This document shows positions 45,710 through 56,845 of a DNA stretch of 64,000 nt, in pieces. The position numbers and the translations under genes were made by a program. The notes below the pieces were generated by a model. That model did no database searches. It had not been told where the DNA came from and saw only the letters and a list, made by a program, of their open reading frames with translations. Numbering within the stretch: position 1 is the stretch's first letter; each line of letters begins with the position of its first letter. The stretch comes from Citrus sinensis (taxonomy: Eukaryota > Streptophyta > Magnoliopsida > Sapindales > Rutaceae), in contig NC_068562.1 of assembly GCF_022201045.2 (NCBI RefSeq), positions 2,480,001 to 2,544,000 of the forward strand, given 5' to 3'.

Positions 45710-47446
45710 ATGAGAGTTCCTGTAAAATCTCCACAAAACAGCCAATCCCAAAGCCCAAAACGAGTTTCTTCAAACAACAATATCAACAGTGTTAACGTCA
45801 TAGCCAGAAATATCGGTATTCGTAGCCGTCCCAATAGCTCAAACAAGTGCTATGAACCCACATCAGTTCTTGAACTTCGCCGAAGTCCGAGCCCTGTAGC
45901 TGAAAATGAAAAACCTGCAACTGTTGCTTCTGCATGCGCAACTGAAATTTCAGCCAATATTTCATCAGACCCTTCGATTGAGTGGGAGGAGCATGTGCTG
46001 CGTACCATGGACTGGGAATCTGCAATGAAGGACCTGGGCTTAGACGACTACTACTCTTCTGTTCCTTCTAATCCTACCACGTCTGACCCTGACCCACATT
46101 TACAAATTCGACAGAACCTCACTCTCACTGATTCCGTTCACCTCCTTGATCAGTCCTATTTTAATTTTAACATTCCTGACATTTGCCCATCATCAAGCCA
46201 ACATGATCAAGGTTTTATAGTTGGTAACAACTTTTCTGCTGTTGATGTTTCTTCTAACAGTTTGGTTATTAACGCTAGCAGCAGTGCTACCGGCACTAAT
46301 ATCGTAAACGTGGGGTTTGAATTTGATTTTATACAAGAGCTTCTCAGAGCCGCAGACTGTTTCGACTCTAACGAGTTACGACTCGCCCAGATAATATTGG
46401 CCCGACTCAATCAAAGGCTAAGATCACCAGCTGGGAAGCCGCTCGAAAGAGCCGCGTTCTTCTTCAAAGAAGCCCTCAACTCGCTCCTCAACGGCTTAAC
46501 TCGGCCAACTTGTCTCTCGTTATGGCCCGAGATCATTCAATCTGTCAGAGCGTACAAGGCCTTCAGTGGGATGTCACCAATCCCCATGTTCACTCACTTC
46601 ACAACCACTCAAGCCCTCCTTGAATCCCTCGAGGGATCACCGGTGCCCTTGATTCACATCATAGACTTTGACATCGGGTTCGGTAGCCAGTACGCTTCTT
46701 TCATGAGAGAAATAGCCGAAAAAGCTCATCAATATCACTCCGGTAGTAAGCTCATGAACCTAACCTCTCTTCGTATCACTGCTATTGTTTCCGAAGGCTA
46801 CGTAAACGAAACAAGACTCATCAAAGACAACCTTGTTCACTTCGCACAAGAACTCAGGATTAGGTTCCACGTCGACTTCCTGCTCCTCCGTACCTTCGAA
46901 ATGTTATCTTTCAAAGCAGTTAAGTTCATGGACGGTGAAAAAACATCCGTCGTTTTATCTCCAACTATATTTCGTCGTCTGGCCAATTCAACCAACAACG
47001 CTGTTGCTTTCGTCAATGATCTCCGAAGAATTTCTCCAACCGTCGTCGTTTTTACCGATAATGAAGCGTGGGCAGAGTGTGGGTCGGTGCCGTTGTTTAG
47101 GAGGAACTTTGTGAACAGCCTGGAGTATTACACGATGGTGTTTGAGTCACTTGATGCGGCGGCGATGAATGCCAGAGACTGGGCGAGGAAGATTGAAACC
47201 TATCTGCTGCGGCCGAAGATTACGGCGGCGGTTGAGGTGGCTGGGGCGCGCGTGGCGCCGTGGAGGGAGGTGTTTTCCGGTGCGGGAATGAGGCCGGTTC
47301 AGCTGAGTCAATTTGCGGATTTTCTGGCTGAATGTTTGCTTGCGAAGGTGCAGGTGGGTGGGTTCCACGTGGCAAAACGGCAGGCTGAATTAGTGCTTTG
47401 TTGGCATCAGTGGGCCCTTGTTGCCACGTCAGCTTGGAGGTTTTAG
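45710..47446 (+). CDS. GRAS transcription factor, HAM / SCL6-22-27 group
   Basis: A single uninterrupted 578-codon frame, as usual for GRAS genes. The N-terminal 200 residues are Ser/Asn-rich with the subgroup motifs SVLELRRSPSPV and WEEHVLRTMDWESAMKDLGL. The GRAS domain starts near residue 205: QELLRAADCFDSNELRLAQIILARLNQ, then LIHIIDFDIGFGSQYASF (VHIID type) near 315-330, and it ends in the SAW motif WHQWALVATSAWRF at the C-terminus. HAM-type proteins act in the nucleus with WOX partners to keep meristem cells undifferentiated. ILARLNQ is the place where miR171 normally pairs; here the site has three mismatches. A TATATA word at 45335-45340 and a leader of roughly 340 nt are plausible. Confidence 0.93.
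   Translation: MRVPVKSPQNSQSQSPKRVSSNNNINSVNVIARNIGIRSRPNSSNKCYEPTSVLELRRSPSPVAENEKPATVASACATEISANISSDPSIEWEEHVLRTMDWESAMKDLGLDDYYSSVPSNPTTSDPDPHLQIRQNLTLTDSVHLLDQSYFNFNIPDICPSSSQHDQGFIVGNNFSAVDVSSNSLVINASSSATGTNIVNVGFEFDFIQELLRAADCFDSNELRLAQIILARLNQRLRSPAGKPLERAAFFFKEALNSLLNGLTRPTCLSLWPEIIQSVRAYKAFSGMSPIPMFTHFTTTQALLESLEGSPVPLIHIIDFDIGFGSQYASFMREIAEKAHQYHSGSKLMNLTSLRITAIVSEGYVNETRLIKDNLVHFAQELRIRFHVDFLLLRTFEMLSFKAVKFMDGEKTSVVLSPTIFRRLANSTNNAVAFVNDLRRISPTVVVFTDNEAWAECGSVPLFRRNFVNSLEYYTMVFESLDAAAMNARDWARKIETYLLRPKITAAVEVAGARVAPWREVFSGAGMRPVQLSQFADFLAECLLAKVQVGGFHVAKRQAELVLCWHQWALVATSAWRF
46393..46413 (+). promoter_or_regulatory. Diverged miR171 target site inside GRAS ORF
   Basis: AATATTGGCCCGACTCAATC plus A, encoding ILARLNQ, aligns with the standard miR171 target of HAM genes except at site positions 1, 10 and 13. 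Those bases face miRNA nucleotides 21, 12 and 9. Bases facing 10 and 11 still pair. Cleavage may be weakened. Confidence 0.6.
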
Positions 47447-49948
47447 GGTGTAATCTTTACTTCTTTAGGATAGATAGTTCTTTTCGGATTCGGATTTGGA
47501 TTTGGATTTGGATAATTGGATTGTCGGCTTTAGGTTTAGGGCTCAAATTAAGTCAATGTATTTACTAATTGTATATGTACTTGGATCGACCGAATTGTTT
47601 TTGTCCTGCAGTTTCTTAGCAAGGATGTTCGGATGTATTATAAATTTGTAAGTGGCCCCGACTTAGCAAAGTAATATGATATATGAACCAAAATCAGAAA
47701 AAAGAGAAAAAAAAATGTAATGTAAATTAAATGAGTAATAATTGTAGTTTTGAAACTCCATGATATGAAATTTTATGTGCTCACATCGGTTCCTCCTCTT
47801 TCCCGTTCGTGTATGCTATGCGTTACAGGAATTAGAAAAGCGTGTGTATGTTTTACGTAACAGCTTCATTAAGATCATTTTGAAGTATATATAAGTTGAG
47901 ATATTGCAGTCAAGTTTGCAGACTTCATAATAGGATACTGGAAAATTACATGACGTTGAAACCAAAAAATGACCTCAATACCTCAATTTGTTTTGGTGGG
48001 AAAATAGGACGAATTGAACTTGTACACCGAGTTGAACACAAATTCCTCAAGATGCTATTCACATAAAGCGGTTAGGACTACCAACAAGCACGTATATCAG
48101 CTGGCACGGGTTGTTTTAGCTTAATCAAGATTCTCGATTTGAGACTTGAGAATGCAGATGCGTTAAATACTTGTTGGAAAAATTTTGCCTGAATTAGTCG
48201 GCACCCAATGTGATTTTCGGATATCAAATGATTTAATACACTCAAAAAAATAAAATGGTTAGGACTAGTGAGGTTCCCTCGAGAACTCTCACACGGTAAA
48301 ATATAAAATAGCGCCATCTAGTTATGTTAGAAAATGTTAAGAACCGGTTTTCTCTCTTTTTCTATTCACAATGACCATTAATGATGAAGCAACAAAATGG
48401 TGTAGAAATTTTTATTATATGTTGATATATTCTGAAATCCATAAAAGATATCCACGGGGATATCTGGCGTGTTTCTATTACTACGATGGCACTGGGCTTT
48501 GTGGTTGATGAACGGTTCCTCTGTTTTGGAAAGATGACATGTGCCCACCGATTGTATCCCTGCATTGCACTTATATTTGTTTGAGCAACTATGCTGGTTG
48601 GACCTCGTCGTGGCTTAATACGTTAAGTTCTGAATTCAAGTTAACTTATAGTGAACTTCCTTATTTCTTGTTGGGGGCAAAGCGATTGTACCAGAATTAC
48701 CTGCGTCCATTGACTCCATTCTTGTTGAAACCTTTGAGTAGAGTTTGAATTTCATTTTCTCTACCATTTGCTGAATTTTAACTGGTGGTAAATATATATA
48801 AGTCTATATTTACTTGAAAATTGTTTATATTGGTTCATCCCTTAGATACCGCACGACAATCCTCTTGCTGATTTTGCATTCGATGCTTGCACTATTGTTT
48901 CTGGTGAAGTATATGTTTAAAGAGGTCGTCTGCTTTGCTGAAATTTTGTAGGCTAGGACATATCAGCTCGTTCAAGGCAGAACTTCAGTCTGGAGAGAAG
49001 ACATTCAAGTTTGTCTGGTCAGATGATTGTAGATGTCTTTCATAGGGTTGGCAATGGGACGGGATGGGATGAGATTTACCAATCACAGTCCCGTCCCGTA
49101 TATGCAAGTGGGATGAAAAAACATCCCACTTCCATCCTTATATTTTTTTGAGATAAAAATATGCCCCGATCCCGTCTTAAAAGATATGAGATCCTGCGGG
49201 ATCCCATCCTAATTGGAAAAACTTTCATTCTTAGTCGACAATGATATGGGATGAGACAAAATTTACCAATCTCACTCCCGTCCCTTATATGCAAGTGGGA
49301 TGAAAAAAATATCTCACTCCCGTCCTTATATATTTTTTTTGGGACAAAAATACAATCTCCGCAGTATCATGCCCCTACAATTTCAAAAGTCTTTACTAAT
49401 TTGCATTTGCAATCTCTACCGGGTGGTGGTTTATACCCTGAATTTATCTTCGGATTTTAGTGCCTTCTAGTGATAGAGTTGAGGGAATCTGAAGAAAAAG
49501 CCCCAACGAAGCCTTGAAGGTCTAGAGAATTTTCAATTACGAAATCCATCTAGTTGAAAACCAGCTTTATGTATGCTTTTGCGTGGATTCTCAAAGTTTC
49601 AGATTTTTACATCAGATGAAAAGTTCCTTTTCTAATAGTGTCCCTCATAAAACCCTAGCCTTCTCTTCTAATATGACCAACCAACGCAAGTGACGAACTA
49701 AATGAACAAAGACGACGAAGGCATTCAAACATATTTAATCAGCAACTTGAATTAATAATCAATACATCTATCCAAATCGAAAGACAGAATTATAAACATT
49801 ACAGTTAACATTGTTGTGTTAAAGGTATAGATTAGTAAGAAGGATAAATAATCTATGCTCATTAAAGCCAAGGCCACAGATTCTCGGCCATCCAGAATTT
49901 GTGGTCCAAGCTGGAAGTTATAATCGTAGTCCTAGGTGTGTATTCCAA
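47447..49948. other. Spacer between GRAS and bZIP genes
   Basis: The first 150-250 bp is likely the GRAS 3' UTR (GGATTTGGATTTGGATTTGG microsatellite at about 47489-47510). The rest holds a dispersed repeat at 48185-48245 and the duplicated GGGATGGGA-type block at 49056-49360. I see no coding exon. Confidence 0.5.
49056..49360. repeat. Two-copy repeat, period about 187 bp
   Basis: GGGATGAGATTTACCAATCAC / GGGATGAGACAAAATTTACC blocks, followed by TCCCGTCCC(G/T)TATATGCAAG and TGGGATGAAAAAA, occur at about 49066 and 49250. The blocks contain mirrored GGGATGGGAT / ATCCCATCC words. This is a common type of decayed plant repeat; class unknown. Confidence 0.6.
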
Positions 49949-51619
49949 TTAGCTATTTTCTTCTTCCCCGCACGACTGAGTGGGGTTGCTCTGCTCAAGA
50001 TTAGCAACTGCCTCTGGTCCACACAACCGAGATAAGTCTTCCTGTAATACGGGAAGCAAATTATATTTCCTATTAGTTTAATGATTTAAGATACATTTCG
50101 AGGAGGGGGGGGGGTGTTGGAAGAGGAAAAACAATTAACGAGTTAAGTTTGAAAGCAGTAATATTGGGAATATTCAGACATAAGTTATCATAATGCTCTA
50201 AGACACCAGTTAAACATTAGAAATCATTCTTTTTCCTCTTTTTCCACAAACAGGCATCGATAGCTAGCAGGAAATAACAAGCAAGTAGTCACTGCAGGGC
50301 ATCACCACTGAATGAACAACAAACGAAAGAAGCTTCTCAAACCTTAATGGAATTATTTTCAGATGTAAGCTTCTCGCATTCCTCAGAAAGCCTCTGTAAC
50401 TCATCTCTAAGGTTGCGATTCTCATTGCTCAAAGTCTCCACTCTGGCCTGTAGCTCCTCACATTCCGCCTGATTCAAACAAATTATGATATGACTTTGGG
50501 AGTGATATGTGCAGAGATGGGACAGACAAAAGAGGAAAGAGCATCACTATACAGCTGTACCTGCTTGCGTAACCTTGACCTTCTGGCTGACTCCCTATTA
50601 GATTGCTTCCTTTTCTGTCTTTTCAATTCACGTTCATCCTGTGGGAAATACAGAGCATAAGTTCAGCCGACAAAAAAACTTACAGCCATTGCTTGAAAAC
50701 ATACAGCTGCAAATACAAGTGCATGAAACGTATTCTCAGATGCAAGAAGGGTTTGACTCATGAGGATCAAGCCACAGGCATTAAAAAACCCAGATTGATG
50801 AGGCCTGGCAAAGGTAATAGGTCCCATTATTACATTATAAATTAGTCCGGGTACCATTAAAAATAAAGAATAACAAGTTGTTAGAGACAAAAGCTATGGA
50901 GACTTTTCTGGTGTCATTGACAAGTTTTCCTTAAATTGTGAGAAAGTTGCGTGTTAAAATTGCAAAAATTAAAACAAACAGTGAAGGAGCACATGCCCAT
51001 AAACAATAGCAAATAACTCGCAATGCTCATACTTGAATCCATTGATCGGGCATTATGCCAGCTGGAGCAACTGCTGGTGAGGCCCCAGATGGATTTGTTC
51101 TCATTTTTGCAGCTCCAGCAGCAGCAGGGGATGTATTCCACAAATCCATGCCAATATTGAGATTAGTTGCAGGCATTGAGACTACAGGCTTCCCGGGCAC
51201 TGATCCTGGAACAGCTTCCGCTGTGTTATTCTCCGTGTTGGCTGTGGAGAAACTTTTGTGATTAGATAATAATAACTGCGAATAATTGACTGCAAAATGG
51301 AAATGATAAATACCATCTGCAAGCATCTGGTCAAAGCTTCCTTTCTTACCCCCAGCAAACTCCTAAAAAAAGAAATATTAGGTGTTTGTTTGAAATAAAG
51401 ACAAATCATGCTTTGAAAGTCTATTTATCAGGCCAAGTTGCCCCCTCTTTTTACCTGCTGGTTACCATTCTCATCACTCGCATCAGATGAACCGTCACTA
51501 CCACTTTCAGCACTGCTTTCCAGCAAAATTTTTTTTTTTAATTATCATCAGTAAAAGATGAACCAAAATACTGAAGTATTTTTAAAGATAATCAGGCATG
51601 ATGGAAAAATTAATACTAA

Positions 51620-51655
<36 letters not shown>

Positions 51656-52616
51656 ACCTTTGAGAGACACCGTCATTCCCAGAACCAGAAGTTGCCTTTA
51701 CAATCTCTCCAGCCTTACCTCCTGGAGTTCCCTTGGATTTTTTAGCTGAAGCCCGGTCCTTTGCTTCAGGTCCCTTCCCTTCCGGCTCTGTATTTGTTGG
51801 TGCTGCTGTTGGAGTCTACAAAATAAAATGGGAAAAAAGGAGGTGCTAGTTGCAAAGAAACCTGGTAATAAGAAAGGGATGTGAACACAATGAAAAACTT
51901 GAAACAATTTAATATAATTGATTTACCGTAGCCATGCTAGGATGTGCATATACTCCCCCTGGAGGATATATAGCTTGGTATGGAACTGGGGTGCCATATG
52001 GTGGCATTAAAGGATGCTGCAAGATCGTCACAAAAATATATATATATATAAATCTCCCTCTATATTGTGTATGAAAGGGGCATACCACTGCTAGGATTTG
52101 TACACAGAATATGAAAGGGACATACCATTGCTAGGATACATACACGCCTTGATAATTCCTCCCCCCCCAACTAAAAAAAAAACCCAAAAAAAAAATTATT
52201 AATTATCAAAGAAGGTATTCACCTGGCTTCCCCACAGATAGGGATGAGGAGTTGGAGAAGCAACGGTGGAAGCAAAAAATGGAGGTGGCGTAGCCCCAGC
52301 ACCATAGAAAGCCTATTAAAGGAGTTGAGATGTAAGCTCCTAGGATTACTTATATGGGGTCACATTTATCTAGATATGTTGTGAATAATTCATAGAAACA
52401 AATGTATATTCAACATAAACCTGCATAGAGCTGGACCAATCAGCGTACGAGGGTGTGGTTGGTATCTCCTGCCCCAAAGAAGGAAAAAAAAAAACTATAA
52501 ATAAGCTGGTTTAGACAGAGACCAAGACAGAGAGAGAGAGAGAGAGAGAGAGAAACCTGAGTTGAAGAAGCTGTTTTGGCAGTCTTAGCAGAAGTGTTCT
52601 CTTCCCCTGTCCCCAT
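49949..52616 (-). CDS. G-box-binding bZIP transcription factor (GBF/CPRF type, group G)
   Basis: Eleven coding exons: 52557-52616, 52421-52468, 52223-52312, 51927-52016, 51658-51815, 51455-51512, 51314-51362, 51033-51241, 50561-50638, 50343-50468 and 49949-50041. They join to 352 residues, [11 protein letters not shown] to QSCGEEENS. The N-terminus is Pro-rich with the GBF signature ([35 protein letters not shown]). A Ser/Gly/Asp-rich linker ([20 protein letters not shown]) and a conserved GSFDQMLAD segment follow. The basic region is residues 255-280 ([18 protein letters not shown], with the N-x7-R contact) and the zipper 281-322. These factors bind CACGTG as dimers in light, ABA and stress responses. 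Closest recalled relatives are GBF1/bZIP16/CPRF1-like proteins. The leader is split by introns and carries a uORF. Confidence 0.94.
51623..51650. repeat. (TA)n microsatellite in bZIP intron
   Basis: About 14 TA units, close to the donor of the exon ending at 51658. Confidence 0.9.
52527..52553. repeat. (AG)n microsatellite at bZIP intron 1 donor
   Basis: About 13 AG units on the plus strand, which is CT-rich on the sense strand. It starts within 3 bp after the GTTT donor of coding exon 1, so the intron begins with a CT tract. Confidence 0.9.
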
Positions 52617-54960
52617 CCAGTTGATCTCAAAGCTTCAAGACCTAATGATTTGACTTTTGATGTCTCCTAAGTAGACTCTATGAATCACCTGAAAACGTCA
52701 AAGAAAACTACCATAAATAATAGAAATGACATGCTTCTGTCTGAAACTACTTGCATTATTACTGATATAAGTAAGCAAAGCAATTAGCTTGTTTTAAATT
52801 AGTGGATGTTTGGAAGCCAAGCCTCCCCACAAAATCATCAGGAAAGCACAATCATCCACAGGGAATGGGTCATTTGAATCATTTCATTAAAAGCAGAAGG
52901 ATAGAAACAATTTTAAACCTCTTGAGGTCTGCCGCCGATCAACAAGCATGAATCAAAGGACCAATGGTGTTAAATCTATCTTCTTCATAAGTGTTCTACT
53001 TGGGTGACAGCAGCCAATAATGGCCTTCCACCGACAATGTTTGATCACGATATTGCTGCTCCTCATATCCCTTAATTACAGACTACTATGATGTTGCATG
53101 CAAAACTTTTAGGAATTACACAGTGATACTGATACAGCATTCCTAAAGTACTTACTTCATTCTGCTCCACTTCTTTCAGGTAACCCTCTTTAGTCTTAAC
53201 AGAAAATACTATTGAATTTACATACTATATATTAGTCTGATGGCTATCATTTGAATTGTGCCACCAAAAATTGGAAGGATTGAAGCAAGATTTTGAATAT
53301 TTATGAGCCAGTCTTCTGAGCCACTGATTAGTAGACCAAAAAAGGTAAGAATGTTTCTTGAAACATATGATGCATGCATGAGCAGTTTGCAATAAATTAA
53401 TGACCAATTACATGCTGCTAAGAGTTCATTCAGCACTTTAACAAGTTCTCTAATCGTGGCAATACTGGTTATGGTAAGAAATCAATCCACAACATATCAT
53501 CTCGCTAGTGCTTCTTATTACAGTAAGTATCAAAAACATTAAATTAGTTTCCTGTTTTCCACTGTGCATACACGCCTTCCTACAATAGTCAAACTTAATT
53601 GATATGCAATTACAAATTTATGGAATGGGCAAGATTTCCCTCCTCATCCCACAAGAGACACATTCCATGCGACCGAACTACTTAACGATTGAAGCAAAAT
53701 CATCTTTCTCCAATAGCATACAAATCACCCATACTGTATAGACAGGAGTGACACCAAACCCTCATTATGCTATACAACACCAAGGAAGAAGATTTTGAGA
53801 ATGTAATTATTTGCACAGTTCACCAGATAAAAGAAGATGAATTTTCCATTATTTGGTTTACTGATGACAAGAAAATAAAGAGTGATTTTAAAAATGTTGC
53901 GATGAAACTCAAAGCCACCATTATAGATGAGTTGTGTAAGCCAAGGCACCAAAATTCTAATATTATAGATGATATGCAATCGCAATCTTAATCACTTATT
54001 TTTTAGTTTCCACTTCTATTATCCAGCGAAAGAAAAGCAAAAGGACTGTCAAAGTGGCCAATTCCCAGGGTTGGAGGGAAATAAAACAGAAACATGAGAA
54101 AAGCGTCTCTTGAGATTGGTTGCTCATGTTGCTAAACAAGCATGGTATCTGTTGCCCATAATGATTGATGTACTGAAGCAATATTTGTCCATTCACATAT
54201 AACTACTAAATGACCTTAACTCTTTCCTACATCAAGTTCCTACAATAATAATAAACTATCATCAAATTTTCAATTCCTTGCTTCCACCTTTTATTTAGCA
54301 TTTTAATCAAACTCAAAAAAGCCAATCAATTCAAGCATACATCCAAATATTCTATCAAAATGTAATATAAACTTGTAGTCACTCTGTGCATGTCCTCCTT
54401 CAGTCTCCCAAATCAAAGCTAACTTCAAGTTATGACAAATGCTAATATACATCCAGCTATATGTATCTCCCTTATTTTAATTGAGATTCAAAGCTAATCA
54501 ATCAAGCTAATTAATATCTCCTAAAAGTTTAACAATTTACCAAATGAATAGAGAGCCAAGGTTCAACAATAACTGAAGAAACAAGTAGGTAACTGCAGCA
54601 GAGCATTCAGAACCACATCCTGCAAAATAAACTCAATACTCAATCGAATCGGCCAATTCAAGAAAATAAAAACACGCTACAATACTCAAACAAGCAGCCT
54701 TTTAACATATGCATGAACAAAGTCAATTCTTTGACGGAACCTACAACAGAAAAACTAAAGATCCTGCAGCTAAATTCTTTCAAGGAAAAAAGATTACGAA
54801 GCTAGTTCAAAAACATATCGGTCTAAACATTTTGAACTGGTAAAAAATGATTAAAAAATAGAAGGAGCAAGAGTAAGTCACAAAAAAAAGAAAGAGAGAT
54901 AGTGAATTTAACAGAGAAGAGAAAGAGAAATGACCTGCTTTCATGGCAAAAGACCGAGTG
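52617..54960 (-). other. Spliced 5' leader of the bZIP gene
   Basis: Splice-like borders define leader exons ending at 54935 (GCAG|GTCATT), 54541-54619 (acceptor TTTTGCAG, donor TTTG|GTAAAT) and from 52688 (acceptor TTTTCAG) into the coding exon. The introns are about 315 bp and 1.85 kb. A plus-strand open frame at 53767-53991 inside the long intron has no recognised motif. The exon borders are inferred from consensus only. Confidence 0.55.
52685..54944 (-). CDS. Upstream ORF in bZIP leader, 30 codons across three exons
   Basis: If the leader is spliced as modelled, the ATG at 54942-54944 opens a frame MKAGCGSECSAAVT..., then a hydrophobic Leu-rich stretch (LFLQLLLNL) and a C-terminus GSLFIW. 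It stops with TGA at 52685-52687, just after the last junction and 68 nt before the main ATG. A G at -3 (GCCATGA) gives a fair initiation context. Peptide conservation is not known to me. Confidence 0.4.
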
Positions 54961-54985
54961 AGGTGGAAAATCCAAGTGTCTTCCC

Positions 54986-54994
54986 TTATATAAG
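54986..54994 (-). promoter_or_regulatory. Candidate TATA box for bZIP gene
   Basis: TTATATAAG reads on the minus strand about 45 bp upstream of the uORF ATG. If used, the cap site would be only some 10-20 nt before that ATG. An upstream TATA-less start is also possible. Confidence 0.35.
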
Positions 54995-54999
54995 GTAAG

Positions 55000-56845
55000 A
55001 GAGAGAAGGTTTCCTTTTTATTTCTTTTGATCTTTTCTTCTATCTTTCATTTTATTTTATTCTTCTTCAACGAAATCAACGGCTGACAGATCTCTGAGTT
55101 CCAGAGGAATCTGTAAGGCGGAGAACACACAAGTAAAACTTTACAAAGACAGAAGCACACGCAGCACGTCACCAACGGTGTTAAGAACCAAAACCAAAAC
55201 CAAAAAGTAACCCTGCTGTCTCTGTGTGTGTGTGTTTTTTTTTTTGCCTTTTTTTCTCCTGAGTTGGTGTTTGCGACTCGCGAATGTGGTGCGTCTTAAA
55301 AACAGTATGACGTCTTGATCTGGTGTGGCGGTGTCCAATAGGAAGAGCTGGACTTGAAGTGATGAGACTCAATGATGAAAAAGGTTGAGTTAGGGTTTCG
55401 AGATTGACACGTGCGAGAAAGAGTTGTCCAGCTGTCCACGTTTTACTGGGTGAGGTTTTGACATTGCATCAACTTGTATGACTCATCAGAGTGCCAACTG
55501 TTTGGATAATCTTAATTTATTACCCAAGTGGAACTCCCCTGTCTGCCTGTCTTTGCTTTAGTCTCCGGTTATTCTCCTCCGGCTATATCTAATCTCTCTT
55601 CTCTCCCCCGTCTTCCGCGTCATTCTCGGGCAAAACTTACTTCTCATGCAGAACTTACTTCCACGTCATACTCTGATGAATCTTACCGGTAGGTACAATT
55701 ACACGTGGCAGCCTCAAAATTTTAATAATAAACAGAAATTATATATTTTAGACAAACAAAATATTTTATTTTACTGTATGTGTAGAGTCAATCAACAAGT
55801 TTACAAAATTAATAAAATTTTGATAGAAACCTCGACTCCATAACAACAAATAAAAGTTTAAAAATAAATATTTATAAAGTTTATATTAATAACAAAAACA
55901 ATTTTAGTGGGTTTGAGATAGTTATTAGTGAGGGCCGAGGGGCATATCATTTCCCAACTATTAGATGATATACTGATACTAGGGGTGATAAAAACTTGGA
56001 TGAATGACAAGCGGCTCACCTCTTTGGATCTGGGATGACCCATTTTGAGCAGCGGCCTTCAAGTCGTGTCATTAACATCCAGTCATCCACTGACTTTAGT
56101 TTTGATTCATTCGGCTAATGATGAACACGATATTTCCAACCGAATTGACAAGACACGCATGTTGGCCATAAACGTTTCTATTAACCACAACTCCCTGAAG
56201 TATTTATTATTTACTTTTTTGATTATTGGAGAATGATGATGCAGTGCGCTATGACTAATTGGGCAAAAATTCAAGAATTCCAATTGGCAAAGCTCATCAA
56301 TAGAAGGAGTCAACACCTCAATTGAATTAAAAGTGGGTCTATTCATTTGCAGCAACCCAACCCACACATGAATGATTCAACAGCTAATCATTTCATAGCA
56401 ATGCAACAAACAAATGCCTAGATGGACTCATCTTATCTTGTTTAGCTTGTCATTCTACAGAATGTGAGTTTTCTGTTGTTTGATTTTAGAGAGAGCACGG
56501 CACCAAGAAGAAAAAGGCAAAACATATATAAATTCTTGTATTATTTCAGGGCTTGGGTGGGGGTTGGTTGCACAACATAGATAAATGATTCAAAGTGAAA
56601 AATGAAAACGATTCGAATGCCACATTCCAGAAAATCATGGCATTGATAGTTTATCAGCCATTAAACTTACATGTAATTTCTTTTAATTTCATTTTCATCT
56701 TTGCATCCCAAGTCTCTGAAGGTGTCACAAAGACATGACTTTGATAGTTTTTATGATATGAAGCTATGTATGATATAGAGATAAAATACAATCATGTATA
56801 CCTGCCTTTCTGATTCAGTATTTAAGAATCTAAAGCATTGCTTGG
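55000..56845. other. Spacer between bZIP promoter and kinase 3' end
   Basis: About 55000-55640 is probable bZIP upstream sequence with poly-T and a GT microsatellite (55223-55235). From 55640 to about 56600 I see AT-rich DNA without a gene. The final 200-300 bp is likely the kinase 3' UTR. Confidence 0.45.

Noticed and set aside
53767..53991. 74-codon plus-strand frame inside the bZIP leader intron
   Set aside because: No motif or promoter; opposite strand to the transcript.
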